Below are positions 41,328 through 51,300 of a stretch of 64,000 nucleotides of DNA, piece by piece. Numbering within the stretch: position 1 is the stretch's first letter; every line of letters begins with the position of its first letter. Below the pieces are notes generated by a model. That model did no database searches. It was not told the DNA's origin and saw only the letters and a program-made list of their open reading frames with translations. The stretch lies in assembly GCA_004555175.1 (NCBI GenBank), contig SFJE01000002.1, forward strand, positions 38,234-102,233. Direction: 5' to 3'. The position numbers and the translations under genes are program-made. The DNA is from Lentisphaeraceae bacterium (GTDB taxonomy: Bacteria > Verrucomicrobiota > Kiritimatiellia > RFP12 > DVOR01).

Positions 41328-42839
41328 ATGGCAGCGGGACAACGGAAACCAAAGCGGAATGCAGCAACAATCGGAGCGGATCGTGCACTGGAAGCGCCTT
41401 TGGCGCGGCAGGTGCCGCAGTCGATTGAGGCGGAGCGGGCGCTGTTGGGGGCGATTTTGATTGATAGCGCGCGCGTGCTGGAGTTGTGCGCGGCCAAGCG
41501 GGTGGTGCCGGAGGCCTTTGTTGAGCCGGCCCATCGGCGCATCTACACGGCAATGATGCATCTCTCTTCGCGCGGGATGCCGGTGGACGCAGTGACGCTC
41601 GGGGAGTGTCTGCGGGGAATGCAGGAGGAGGCGGCGAGTGCAGTGGGGCTGGAGATGCTCTCGGAGTTGGTGATTTCGACGCCGACGAGCGCGCACGCTG
41701 GCTACTATATTGGCGTGGTGATGGAGCAGTATCTGCGCCGGCAGATTTTGGGCGTGACGCGGGAAATCGAGGAGCGGGTCTACGACCCGGCACAGGGGGC
41801 GGACTATGTGCTGGGCGAAGCGGAGCAAGCGATTTTGGCCATTGGCGAGGGGCGGGCGCAGCAGGGCTCGACGGTGGATTGGAAGACTTCGGTGGGCGAG
41901 ACCTTGGCGATGCTGACGCGGCAGTTGGATGCGCCGGGGCAACTGTCGGGGCTTTCGACGGGCTTCAAGGCGCTCGACGAGAAGACGCGCGGGATGCACA
42001 AGGGGGCGATGATTGTGCTGGCGGCGCGCCCGGCGATGGGCAAGACGTCGCTGGCGATGAACGTGGCCGAGTGCGTGGCGCGCGGGCTGGACATTATGGG
42101 CCGGCCAATCAAGAGCGCCGATGGGCTGCGCCACAAGCACACGGTGCTGGTCTTTTCGCTGGAAATGCCGCAGGTGCAGTTGACCACGCGTATGCTCTGT
42201 GGAATGGCGGAGGTTTCGGCGCGCGAGGTGGAGCGCGGGCAGTTTGTGAAGAAGGAAGTGGTGTTGCCGCGGCTGAATGCGGCGGCGCGCGAGCTGGCCG
42301 ATACACCGATTCTCTGCGATGACCAGGGCGGGTTGGATGTGTTGGAACTGCGAGCGCGGGCACGGCATATCCACAAGAAGACGCCCGTTGACCTGATTGT
42401 GATTGACTACCTGCAGCTGCTGGGCTACCGTGAGTATTCCGCGCAAGGTCAGCAGGTGATGGTCTCGAAGATCTCCGGCGAAATTAAGGCGATGGCCAAG
42501 GAGCTAAATGTGCCGGTGCTCGTGCTCTCGCAGCTCTCGCGTAATAGCGAAAACCGCAATGGCGACGAGCGGCCGAGGAACTCGGACTTGCGCGACTCGG
42601 GCGCGATCGAGCAGGACGCGGATATGATTTGGCTCCTGCGCCGCCCGAGTTATATGGGTTCGCGCGTGCCCGAGCACGACGACCGGCTGCTGGCGATTGT
42701 CGACGTCTCAAAGAACCGCAATGGCGCCACCGGCGAAGTGCGGTTGAACTTCGATGGCAGTATCACGCGCTTCAAGGACCGAATTGAGACGAACCCGGAG
42801 ATGATGGGCGGCGATATGGAGCCAGTGGATACGCCTTAA
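41328..42839 (+). CDS. dnaB: Replicative DNA helicase DnaB
   Basis: A 503-residue hexameric helicase that unwinds DNA ahead of the replisome. The N-terminal domain starts at about residue 28 with QSIEAERALLGAIL. After a linker, the RecA-like domain has Walker A ARPAMGKTSLA (about residues 232-242), FSLEM, Walker B LIVIDYLQLL, LSQLSR and the arginine finger region near RDSGAIEQDADMI. KNRNGATGEV near the end is also typical. Length is somewhat above the usual 450-470 because of a short basic N-terminal extension. No intein is present. Coding strand is strongly G-rich. It heads the unit that continues into bamA. Confidence 0.96.
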   Translation: MAAGQRKPKRNAATIGADRALEAPLARQVPQSIEAERALLGAILIDSARVLELCAAKRVVPEAFVEPAHRRIYTAMMHLSSRGMPVDAVTLGECLRGMQEEAASAVGLEMLSELVISTPTSAHAGYYIGVVMEQYLRRQILGVTREIEERVYDPAQGADYVLGEAEQAILAIGEGRAQQGSTVDWKTSVGETLAMLTRQLDAPGQLSGLSTGFKALDEKTRGMHKGAMIVLAARPAMGKTSLAMNVAECVARGLDIMGRPIKSADGLRHKHTVLVFSLEMPQVQLTTRMLCGMAEVSAREVERGQFVKKEVVLPRLNAAARELADTPILCDDQGGLDVLELRARARHIHKKTPVDLIVIDYLQLLGYREYSAQGQQVMVSKISGEIKAMAKELNVPVLVLSQLSRNSENRNGDERPRNSDLRDSGAIEQDADMIWLLRRPSYMGSRVPEHDDRLLAIVDVSKNRNGATGEVRLNFDGSITRFKDRIETNPEMMGGDMEPVDTP

Positions 42840-42865
42840 GACTTTGGAAAAGAGAAGGACAGCGA

Positions 42866-45241
42866 ATGAAACGCATTGCTTCGTTTTTGGCCGTGGCCCT
42901 GCTAACAGGGGCGTTGTGGGCCGAGCGCGTGACCGTGCAGGATGTGCAGGTGCGCGCGAATGACAACTTCGGGGTGGATCCCTCGGCCGATGTGCGCCAG
43001 ATTTGCTCCATCAAGCCGGGGTGGACCGCTGAGCAGGCCGACATTCAGGCCGCGATGAGCGCGGACGTGAAGGCGCTCTTGGCCAACCCGCTCTATGCGC
43101 GCGTGGATGTGGCAATCGGCCAGGATGAGCAGGGAGGCTGGGTCATTATCTACACCGTCGAGCGCCGAGCGCTCTTGGCCGAGGACCCGGTCATCGAGGG
43201 GCTCAATGGCGCCATCCGAATGGGCAAAGCCGAGGAGGCCGTCAAGCTGACCTGGCACGACCGCATCGATGAATCGATTGCCGCAGCCGCCGCCGGGCGC
43301 TTGCGCGACAAGTTGGCCACCGAGGGCTTCGTTGATGCCAAGGTGACCTTCGACTTGCGCTACGCCGACAAGCCCGGCTATGCCTTCCTCACCCTCTACG
43401 CTGAGCCCGGCATTGAGCGCCAAATCCGCGACTACGCCTTCGAGGGCAATACGGCCTTTGACCACGATACGCTTGCCTCCTCCTTCGGCTGGCTCCCCCT
43501 TTGGAACCCTCTGAGCTGGTTCTTGGATATGCCGTTGACCGATGAGAAGCTCGACGACGCCCGCGCCGCCGTTTTGGGCGTCTACACCGACGCCGGTTAT
43601 CTGGATGCCGAAGTGGCCACGCCCGACCTGCGGCAGATTCCCGGCAAGGGCCCCGGGCGCGTGGATGCCGTCTTCCAGGTCACCGAGGGCGAGTGCTACA
43701 CCGTTGGCACCGTGAAGGTGGAGGGCGCGAGCATCTACCCCACCGCCGCGCTGGAGGCCGCCGCCGCGCAGGTGCTCGTTGAGCACGGGCGGACGGCCAC
43801 AGCCGCCACCCGCGCGGCCTTGCGCGAAGCCATTGAGCTCTACTACGGCTCGCGCGGGTATGTGGATACCTACGCCGTGCCCACCGTGGTGCCGCGCATC
43901 GATGAGCCGGTCATCGACATCACCTACAAGCTCACCGAAGGCGTGCAGGTCAACATCCGCAACATTGAAATCCGCGGCAACGCCGTCACCCAAGACAAGG
44001 TCATCCGCCGCGAGTTGGTGACCCAGCCGGGCGAAGGCTACGATCAGCGTCTGGTCAACCTCTCGCAGACGCGCATCCGCAACTTGGGCTACTTCGCCGA
44101 GGAGAGCGGGGTGACCGCCTACACCGTCAAGACGCCCAACGAGCACGAGCGCGACCTGGTCTTCGAGGTGCGCGAGGTGCCGACGATGGAGACGATGGTG
44201 GGCGTGAGCGTGAGCACGGTCGACAGCGTCTTCCTCCACGCAGGCGTTTCGCAGCCGAACTTTGACCTCTTCAACCCCGGAAACGGCTTCCGTGGCGGCG
44301 GCCAGCGCGCCAGCGCCCGCGCCGAAATCGGCTCGCGCCGCCAAACTATCGACCTCAGCTGGACCCAACCCTGGCTCTTCGATATGCCCCTCTCCTTCAC
44401 CGTCAACCCCTACCGCAAGATGCGCTGGTTCGACGAGTATGACGAGATTCACATGGGCGCGGCCTTTACCCTCTCCTGGAAGCCTCAGCCCATCCCCACG
44501 CCCTTCGGCGACATCCAGCTCGACCGTATTGGCGTGCGCTACACCCTCGAGCAGGTCTCCTACGACGATGCGGAGTCTGGCACCTGGTACACCGCCAACG
44601 GCGACAAGCCCTTCCGTTTCACCGACCTGGATGACAGCATCAACAGCAAGTTCCGCTTCTTCTGGAACGAAGAGCACCGCAACCGGCCCCTCTTCCCCAC
44701 CGATGGTTGGAATAGCCAAGTCTATGCCGAGTTCGGTGCCGGCGGGGACGCGAAAGACTACGGCTTCGGCTTCGTCTTCAATAAGTACACGCCCTTGTGG
44801 TGGGACCACGTCCTCCAAGCCCGCGTGCGCTTCGACACGGTGGAAGCCTACAGCGGCGATGTGCCGATCTTTGACCGCTACTTTATCGGCGGCTTGCGCA
44901 CCATCCGCGGCTTTGAGTTCCGCGATGGCGGCCCGAAGGCCTACCAGCGCCCCGGCCGGCGCGGCGACCACGTCTCCATTGGCGGCCAGACCCTCTGGTG
45001 CGCCACCTTGGAATACAACATTCCTATCAATAGCATGCTCCGCTTCGCCGTCTTCTCCGACATCGGCGCGGTGGGCGAGGACTTCTGCGACCTGGGCGGC
45101 GACCTGCTCTGGTCGGTCGGGTGCGGTCTGCGCCTCGACTTGGCCAAGTTCCCGATCCGCCTCGACGTGGCCAAGCCCATCACCAACGATGATGACACCG
45201 AGGAAGAGGTCTTCTCCTTCTCCTTGGGCTACACCGATTGA
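42866..45241 (+). CDS. bamA: Outer membrane protein assembly factor BamA
   Basis: A 791-residue outer-membrane insertase with a signal peptide (about residues 1-19, ending LWA). Five POTRA-like domains run to about residue 430; the sequence includes VQVNIRNIEIRGNAVTQDKV for one of them. The C-terminal beta-barrel begins near VGVSVSTVD and contains the L6 loop motif GLRTIRGFEFRD and a terminal aromatic-rich strand, ...FSFSLGYTD. The last residue is Asp rather than Phe, as in many non-proteobacterial BamA. The ribosome site is AGAGAAGGA. It follows dnaB by 26 bases and precedes skp by 23, the common bamA-skp order. Confidence 0.95.
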   Translation: MKRIASFLAVALLTGALWAERVTVQDVQVRANDNFGVDPSADVRQICSIKPGWTAEQADIQAAMSADVKALLANPLYARVDVAIGQDEQGGWVIIYTVERRALLAEDPVIEGLNGAIRMGKAEEAVKLTWHDRIDESIAAAAAGRLRDKLATEGFVDAKVTFDLRYADKPGYAFLTLYAEPGIERQIRDYAFEGNTAFDHDTLASSFGWLPLWNPLSWFLDMPLTDEKLDDARAAVLGVYTDAGYLDAEVATPDLRQIPGKGPGRVDAVFQVTEGECYTVGTVKVEGASIYPTAALEAAAAQVLVEHGRTATAATRAALREAIELYYGSRGYVDTYAVPTVVPRIDEPVIDITYKLTEGVQVNIRNIEIRGNAVTQDKVIRRELVTQPGEGYDQRLVNLSQTRIRNLGYFAEESGVTAYTVKTPNEHERDLVFEVREVPTMETMVGVSVSTVDSVFLHAGVSQPNFDLFNPGNGFRGGGQRASARAEIGSRRQTIDLSWTQPWLFDMPLSFTVNPYRKMRWFDEYDEIHMGAAFTLSWKPQPIPTPFGDIQLDRIGVRYTLEQVSYDDAESGTWYTANGDKPFRFTDLDDSINSKFRFFWNEEHRNRPLFPTDGWNSQVYAEFGAGGDAKDYGFGFVFNKYTPLWWDHVLQARVRFDTVEAYSGDVPIFDRYFIGGLRTIRGFEFRDGGPKAYQRPGRRGDHVSIGGQTLWCATLEYNIPINSMLRFAVFSDIGAVGEDFCDLGGDLLWSVGCGLRLDLAKFPIRLDVAKPITNDDDTEEEVFSFSLGYTD

Positions 45242-45264
45242 TTTCCAACCCCGAAAGGAATCCT

Positions 45265-45876
45265 ATGAAAACCCTCCTTTGCGCCTGTGCGCTCCTCTGC
45301 GCCTTCAACCTGAAGGCCGCCTCGGTCCCCTCCATCGTTGTGGTGGATATGGAGGCCATTATTGCCCACCACCCCAACACCCCCAACGACAAGAAGTTGC
45401 TTGAGGACACCCTCGCCGAATTCTCCCAAGAACGCGATGCCCTGCGCGCGGCCATCAAGGCCAAGCAGACCGATCTGGAAAAGCAGGTCCAGGAGGCCCA
45501 GAACCCGATGATTGCCCCGGCCAAGGCCGAAGAACTGCGCAAGGCCTGCGAGGCCAAGTTCCGCGAAATCCAACGCGACACCGATGCCGCCGAGCAGAAG
45601 ATGGCCAGCCGCTCCCGCGAACTCTCCGACCTCGAGGACCGCCTGCTCAAGCGCACCACCAAGGAAATCCAAGCCCACATCGCCGCCTACGCCAAGGAGA
45701 AGGGTTTCCAGGTGGTGCTCTATAAGAATATGGTCCCCTATGTCACCCCCGAGCGGGACATCACTGACCTCATCATCGTGCTCTGCGGCGGCAGGCCCGA
45801 GCCTAAGGACTCCTCCAAGGGCGCCGACGAGCTCAAGCCCGCCGCCACGCTCGAAGACTCTCTTCCCACCAAGTAA
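45265..45876 (+). CDS. skp: OmpH/Skp family periplasmic chaperone
   Basis: A 203-residue protein with a signal peptide (MKTLLCACALLCAFNLKA). A short strand IVVVDMEAII is followed by a long coiled-coil-like helical stretch rich in Glu, Lys and Ala (about residues 45-130), and a strand near the end (FQVVLYKNMVPYV). Skp trimers hold unfolded outer-membrane proteins in the periplasm on the way to BamA. Its place directly after bamA supports the call. The ATG at 45265 follows GAAAGGAA; an in-frame ATG 9 codons earlier overlaps bamA and lacks a site. The C-terminal tail beyond residue 180 is extra compared with E. coli Skp. Confidence 0.9.
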   Translation: MKTLLCACALLCAFNLKAASVPSIVVVDMEAIIAHHPNTPNDKKLLEDTLAEFSQERDALRAAIKAKQTDLEKQVQEAQNPMIAPAKAEELRKACEAKFREIQRDTDAAEQKMASRSRELSDLEDRLLKRTTKEIQAHIAAYAKEKGFQVVLYKNMVPYVTPERDITDLIIVLCGGRPEPKDSSKGADELKPAATLEDSLPTK

Positions 45877-45898
45877 CCCCTACCCCAAGGAACCCCAC

Positions 45899-46327
45899 AT
45901 GTCCCACGAACTCGAAGAAGGCCTCACGCTGCAGCTCGACTTCACGAAGATTGCCAAGGTCGCTGCCAACATCAAGGAAGAGAAGGACAACGTCATCCCC
46001 GTGGCCGTCCAGCACGCCGACACCAAGGAGGTCATCCTCGTGGCCTACACCAACCGCCTGGCGATGGAACTCACCTTCAAGACCCGCACCCTTACCCTCT
46101 GGTCCACCTCCCGCAACGTCCTCTGGGAGAAGGGCAAGACCTCCGGCGAGAGCTTTGAGGTCCTCGAAGCGCGCGTCAATTGCGAGCAGAACTCCCTGCT
46201 TTACATCGTCCGCCCGCGCCGCGGCAACATCTGCCACACCAAGAACAGCGCCGGCCACCCGCGCAACTGCTACTACCGCGCGGTCAACCTCGACGACGGC
46301 TCCACCCTCGTCAACCTCGACCCCTAA
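45899..46327 (+). CDS. HisI-like phosphoribosyl-AMP cyclohydrolase, variant metal site
   Basis: A 142-residue HisI-family protein, which in histidine synthesis opens the adenine ring of phosphoribosyl-AMP. Family blocks seen are VILVAYTNRLAMELT, LWSTSRNVLWEKGKTSGES, ICHTKNSAG and NCYYRAV with the zinc cysteines. The usual Mg-binding DxDxD reads VNCEQNSLL here, so acids are replaced by Asn/Glu/Asn. I recall relatives with the same substitution in PVC-type and other phyla. It may thus be a normal clade-specific variant rather than a dead enzyme. No other his gene is present, and hisE is not fused. It starts 22 bases after skp. Confidence 0.82.
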   Translation: MSHELEEGLTLQLDFTKIAKVAANIKEEKDNVIPVAVQHADTKEVILVAYTNRLAMELTFKTRTLTLWSTSRNVLWEKGKTSGESFEVLEARVNCEQNSLLYIVRPRRGNICHTKNSAGHPRNCYYRAVNLDDGSTLVNLDP

Positions 46328-46344
46328 CCGAGCCGGTTTTCCCC

Positions 46345-48093
46345 GTGCTTTCGGTCATCCTGCCGTTTCACAACGAAGGGCCTGAGCGCGCCGAGCGCAA
46401 TCTCGGCGCGCTCTCGGCATACCTCTGCGCGCAAGGCCTCGACTTCCGCCTCATCCCCGTGGATGACGGCTCCACCGACGGCACCGCCCAGGCCCTACAC
46501 GCCTTCGCCGAAAGCCATCCCGCCTGCCGCCCCATCCTCCTCCCCGAAAACCGCGGCAAAGGCGCTGCCCTCCTTGCTGGCCTCCCCGAGGTCGCCGGCG
46601 ACTGGGTCCTCCTCCTTGATGGCGACTTCGATCTCGATCCTGCGATGCTCCCGCACTTCTTCGCCGAAGCCGAACGCACCAGCGCGGACATCGTCGTTGG
46701 CAGCAAACGCCACCCCCGCGCCGAGGTCCACTATCCCCTCCGCCGCCGCCTCCTCAGCGCCTGCTACCACGCCCTCACCCGCCACGCCCTCCACCTCCCG
46801 ATCAGCGACACCCAAAGCGGGATGAAGCTCATCCGCACCGAGGTCCTTCGCTACGCCGCCGAACGGATGCTCGTTAAAGCCTTCGCCTTCGACCTCGAAC
46901 TCCTCGTCGTGGCCCTCGGCGGCGGCTACCGCGTGGCCGAGGCCCCCGTGCGCATCGCCCACTTCGGTCACCGCTGGGGCTGCATCTCCGCGCGAATGCT
47001 CTGGCGCACCCTCATCGACACCCTGGCCATCCTCTACCGCGAGCGCATCCTCCACTACTACGCCTCCCTCACCCCGCCCCCCGCGCCGGAAGCTGCCCCC
47101 GCACAAGGCCCGCGCTTCAGCCTCATCGTTGCCTGCCCCGGCGATAGCGCCGTCCTCCGCCGCCTCATCGATGCCCTGCGCGCGCAAACCTACCGCAACT
47201 TTGAAGTCCTCTTCCTCCCCGACCACCTCCTCGTCCGCCCCGAAACCAACTACCGCTTCCGCATCCTCGCCACCGGCAGTGTCCGCCCCGCCCGCAAACG
47301 TAATATGGGCGCCCTCGCCGCCACTGGCGACATCCTCGTCTTCATCGACGACGATGCCTACCCCCGCGCCGACTGGCTCGCCAATGCCGCCGCCCGCTTC
47401 GCCGACCCCGCCATTCACGCCCTCGGCGGCCCCGGCCTCACCCCGCCCGAAGATCCCCCCCTCGCCCAACTCTCCGGCACCGTCTTCGCCTCCCCCCTCG
47501 TCTCTGGCAACTTCCGCTACCGCTACTTCATCCAAGGCGCTCTCCGCCGCGTGGAAGACTTCCCCAGTTGCAACCTCTTCATCCGCCGCACCGCCTTCGA
47601 TGCCATCGGCGGCTTCCGCGAAAACTTCTGGCCCGGCGAAGACACCCTCCTCTGCGCCGACCTCCAACGCCACGGCTATAGCCTCTGGTACGACCCGCGC
47701 GTCGTCGTCTACCACCACCGCCGCCCCCTCTTCGGCCCCCACCTCCGCCAAGTCGGCCGCTACGCCCTCCACCGCGGCTACTTCGCCCGCCGCATCGGCC
47801 TCAACTCCCGCCGCCTCTCCTACCACCTCCCCGCCCTCTTCGTCCTCGGCCTCCTCTTGGGCCTCCCCGCCGCCTACTTCCTCCCCCTCCTCGCGCTCCC
47901 CTACTGCGCCACCATCGCCCTCTACCTCACCCTCACCGCCGCTGACGCCCTCCTCGAAGCCCCCGCCCTCCGCACCGTCCCCACCGTCTGGGCTGGTATC
48001 ATCCTCACCCACTTGTGGTACGGCCTCCGCTTCCTCCAAGGTCTCTTCGCCCGCCGAATGCCCTGCGGCGTCCGCCCCTTCGACCACCGTTAA
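46345..48093 (+). CDS. Fusion of two family-2 glycosyltransferase domains with C-terminal membrane helices
   Basis: A 582-residue protein. Domain 1 (about residues 1-235) is a dolichol-phosphate-mannose-synthase-like GT2: VILPFHNEG, VDDGSTDGTA, NRGKGAALLAG, LLLDGDFDLDP and SDTQSGMKLI. Domain 2 (about 255-470) is a second GT2: SLIVACPGD, KRNMGALAATGDILVFIDDDAYP, CNLFIRRTAFDAIGGF and ENFWPGEDTLL. Hydrophobic helices at about 495-560 anchor it in the membrane. It should charge a lipid carrier and extend a chain for surface glycans. The GTG at 46345 is the first plausible start after the HisI stop; no ATG is available in frame. Coding strand is extremely C-rich. Confidence 0.85.
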   Translation: MLSVILPFHNEGPERAERNLGALSAYLCAQGLDFRLIPVDDGSTDGTAQALHAFAESHPACRPILLPENRGKGAALLAGLPEVAGDWVLLLDGDFDLDPAMLPHFFAEAERTSADIVVGSKRHPRAEVHYPLRRRLLSACYHALTRHALHLPISDTQSGMKLIRTEVLRYAAERMLVKAFAFDLELLVVALGGGYRVAEAPVRIAHFGHRWGCISARMLWRTLIDTLAILYRERILHYYASLTPPPAPEAAPAQGPRFSLIVACPGDSAVLRRLIDALRAQTYRNFEVLFLPDHLLVRPETNYRFRILATGSVRPARKRNMGALAATGDILVFIDDDAYPRADWLANAAARFADPAIHALGGPGLTPPEDPPLAQLSGTVFASPLVSGNFRYRYFIQGALRRVEDFPSCNLFIRRTAFDAIGGFRENFWPGEDTLLCADLQRHGYSLWYDPRVVVYHHRRPLFGPHLRQVGRYALHRGYFARRIGLNSRRLSYHLPALFVLGLLLGLPAAYFLPLLALPYCATIALYLTLTAADALLEAPALRTVPTVWAGIILTHLWYGLRFLQGLFARRMPCGVRPFDHR

Positions 48094-48282
48094 CCCGCCC
48101 CCGAGCGCCCCGCATGCTCGGCGAAAGGGCCTCTCTCCCTCTAGCGTAAACAAAAAAAAGCTCCCCTCTCCGCCCTTTTGAGGTAGGGGCGGGGCGCAAT
48201 CGCGCTCGCCCCGAGGAGGCGTGGTACGCCAATTGGGGTACTTGAGCTTATCGAGCGGAAGGAGAAGGGGCACGGGGAAGAC
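48094..48282. other. Convergent spacer, no gene recognised
   Basis: Lies between the converging glycosyltransferase and beta-galactosidase genes. It holds A-run plus weak hairpins but no reading frame or RNA I can support. Confidence 0.5.
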
Positions 48283-48308
48283 AAAAAAGGCGCGGCAGTG
48301 CCGCGCCT
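48283..48308 (-). terminator. Terminator of the beta-galactosidase gene
   Basis: Perfect 9-bp GC-rich stem (48288-48296 with 48300-48308), loop of 3, and a T-run on the minus strand. Confidence 0.9.
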
Positions 48309-48332
48309 AAAGGGAGAGCAGAAGGGCTCCGC

Positions 48333-51300
48333 TTACTCGATGATGGTGATTTCAGCCATCGAAGCGAACTCTTGCCCGTGCTGCTCGGAGAGGCCAGTGA
48401 AGCGGAGGTAGCGGACATTCGCAGCCGGGGTGGCGAAGAGGACCTTCTGCCCATCGGCACTGTTGGCCAGCTGGCCTTCGGCGGCCACGGTCCACGCCTT
48501 GCGATCGGGCGAGACTTCGACGCGGAAGTCCTTGATGCGCCCATTGGTGCCCTCCTGGCGGCCGAAGCAGGTGATGCCCTTGAGGGTGCGGACCTTGCGC
48601 AGGTCGATGGTCACGCTGTGGGGGTACTTGCCAAGGGTGACGCCATACTGCGTGTGCCAGATGGTGCCGAGGTCGCCATCGCAGACCTTACCGCCTTCGT
48701 TGCCGGGCTCCTGCGAGGTGCACTCCACGGCGGTGAAGGTCTCCGGCGGCGGAGGCATCGTCTCATCGAGGGCGACGACCTGCTCGCGCACCGTGGCGGT
48801 CTCGGCCTGCTTGAGTGCAGCCGGGCGAATGGCGAAGTTCAGGCGGTAGGGCTTATCGGCGCGCGGGATGTCACGGTTGAGCGGACCCGGACCGCAGCTG
48901 GCACCGCCGAGGCCGCGGTTAGTGGCCAGGAGCGTGAGAACGGTCTTCTCGCCAGGTGCGGGGAGCTCAGCCGGGTGCTTGGTCAGGCAGAGGTCAGTGG
49001 CCGTGTAGGGCAGGGCCGAGAAGGCGAAGGCTTCGCCATTGAGCGCCGAGAAGGTCAGCCCGCCAGTCTCGCCAAAGAGGGTCACGCCGGAGGCCTCTTC
49101 GCGGTTACCCATATCGTTGGGACGCGCATAGTTGACAACCATGTTGGCCACGGTGTCCTGATAGAGGCCCGGGAAGGCACCGGCCTTACGGTCGGGGTAG
49201 TTCTCGAAGGGACCGCGGGCGGCGTAGCGGACGGTGTCGAGGGCCGGATTGAGAATGAGCGAGTAGCCCAAGCGCCCGAGTTCAATGACGCGGCCGCGCG
49301 GCAGAATGGCCGACTGAACAGTCACGGTGCCATCGGGGTAGACCTTCCAGGCGGCGTTGACCACAAAGTGGGTGTTCCGCTTGGAGACGGGGGTGCGCAA
49401 GACCTCGAAGGAGGTTGGCGCATCGCCATCGAAGGAGACCATCTTCTCCAGTTGGCGGCCCATCACGGTGGTGGAAGTAAGGAAGGTGACGCAGTCGCCA
49501 TCGCGGTTGAGGTTGGTGATTTCTGCCTTCACCGGCACAAGGGTGCGCAGGCCTTGCTGAGCCCATTCGGCCCCCTTCCACACTTCGTTGGAGGAGGGGC
49601 AACGGAAGGCATCGACAGCCAACGGCGCTTGCAGCAGCTTGCGACCGTTGAGCTCATACTGCGCCAGGAAGCCGGAGGCCTTACAGAAGGAGATTGAGAA
49701 GTGCTTACCGGAGACCACGAGGGCCTTATCCGTCTCCTTCACGCGCACCTCACCCTGGGCCTGAATGGCGATGGGGGCGCGCTTCTGCAGGGTAATCTGA
49801 TCGGAGGCAACACAGGTTCCGGCCTTGAGAAGCCCCTCGTCAGCCTTCAAGCAGAACGTGATGCGCAAATCGTAGCCATCGAGCGAACGCGGCACGCGCA
49901 CGGGTAGCGGGAAGGTGGCCTGAGCCTGCGGGCCGATGGCGGCCACATCAAAGGTGCCCGAGCCGGCGGATTCGCCGTTCTTCAGGAGGGTCCAGGTGGC
50001 CGTCACGTAATCGAGCGGGCGGAAGTAGTTCTTGTTACGGATCGTAATCTGCCCATCGGCGAAGGTGGCCTTGATGTTTTGGTAGACGTAGGCGACCTCG
50101 TAGTAGCCAGGCTCAGGGGTACGGTCGGAGAGGATCGTGCCGTTGCAGTCGAACTGGCCAGAGTTGGGGTGGTCGCCCCAGTCACCGCCATAGGCGAGAA
50201 TGCGCTTGCCGGTGCGCGGCGAATCGTACCACAGGCCCTGGTCAATCCAGTCCCAAATGGCCCCGCCGAGGATAACATCCGAGCTCTCAATGGCATCCTG
50301 ATAGTCGATAAAGTTGCCCATCGCGTTCATCATGTTGTGGGCGTATTCGGAGATGTAGAAGGGCTTGGGATCCTTGAGGTCGGCAGCCTTCCACTGCACC
50401 CAGCCCACGCCGGGATACTGGTTCGAGCCCATATCCACAATGTCGTTATTGCGCTCGTAGTGCGTGGGGCGGGTGAAGTCGCGCGCCTTGATGGTGCGCT
50501 CGGCCACGGCGAAGTTGCGCCCGGGGCCAGCTTCGTTGCCCAACGACCAAATCACCACGCAGGGCTGGTTCTTGTTACGTTCGACCATGTTCATCACGCG
50601 GTCAACATGCGCATCCATCCACTCCACCGGGTGCGAGAGCGACTCCTTGCCGTAGTAGTAGCCGTGCGACTCGATGTTCGCCTCGTCCTCCACATAGATG
50701 CCGTACTTGTTGCAGAGATAGTAGAAGTAGGGCGAAGCAGGATAGTGAGAGCAACGAACATGGTTGATGCTCGCAGCCTTCATCAGGCGGATTTCCTCCT
50801 CGATGGCCGCATCTGGGACTGCATGGCCCATCCAGGGGTCCGTCTCGTGGCGGTTGACACCTTTGAGCTTGATCTTCTGGCCGTTGACCCAGAAGCGCTT
50901 CTCGGTCTGGCCCTTGCGTGCGGCCACCTCCACCTTACGGAAGCCCAGCTGCGCAGGCACCGCCTCAATCAGCACCCCGCGGTCATCGCGCAACGTCAAG
51001 AGCAATGTGTAGAGATTCGGGCACTCGGCCGACCAGAGTTTGGGGCTGTCGAAACGCAGCTTAAGCCCCGTGCGCCAAAGCTTCTGCCCGGTCAGATTCA
51101 CCGACTTCTCGGCAATGCCATCCCACGGATAATCAACCGGCTGAACGGCCGCAACCTCGTTCCCCTTGCCATCCACCACCTTGGCCGAGAGAATAGCCAC
51201 CGCCGCGCTCTCCGGCGCGTTGAGGTTCTCGAGCTCCACATCCACCGTCAACTCCCAGCGCCCATCCATCTGCTCCCACTTGAGCGGCTCGGTGGTGGCG

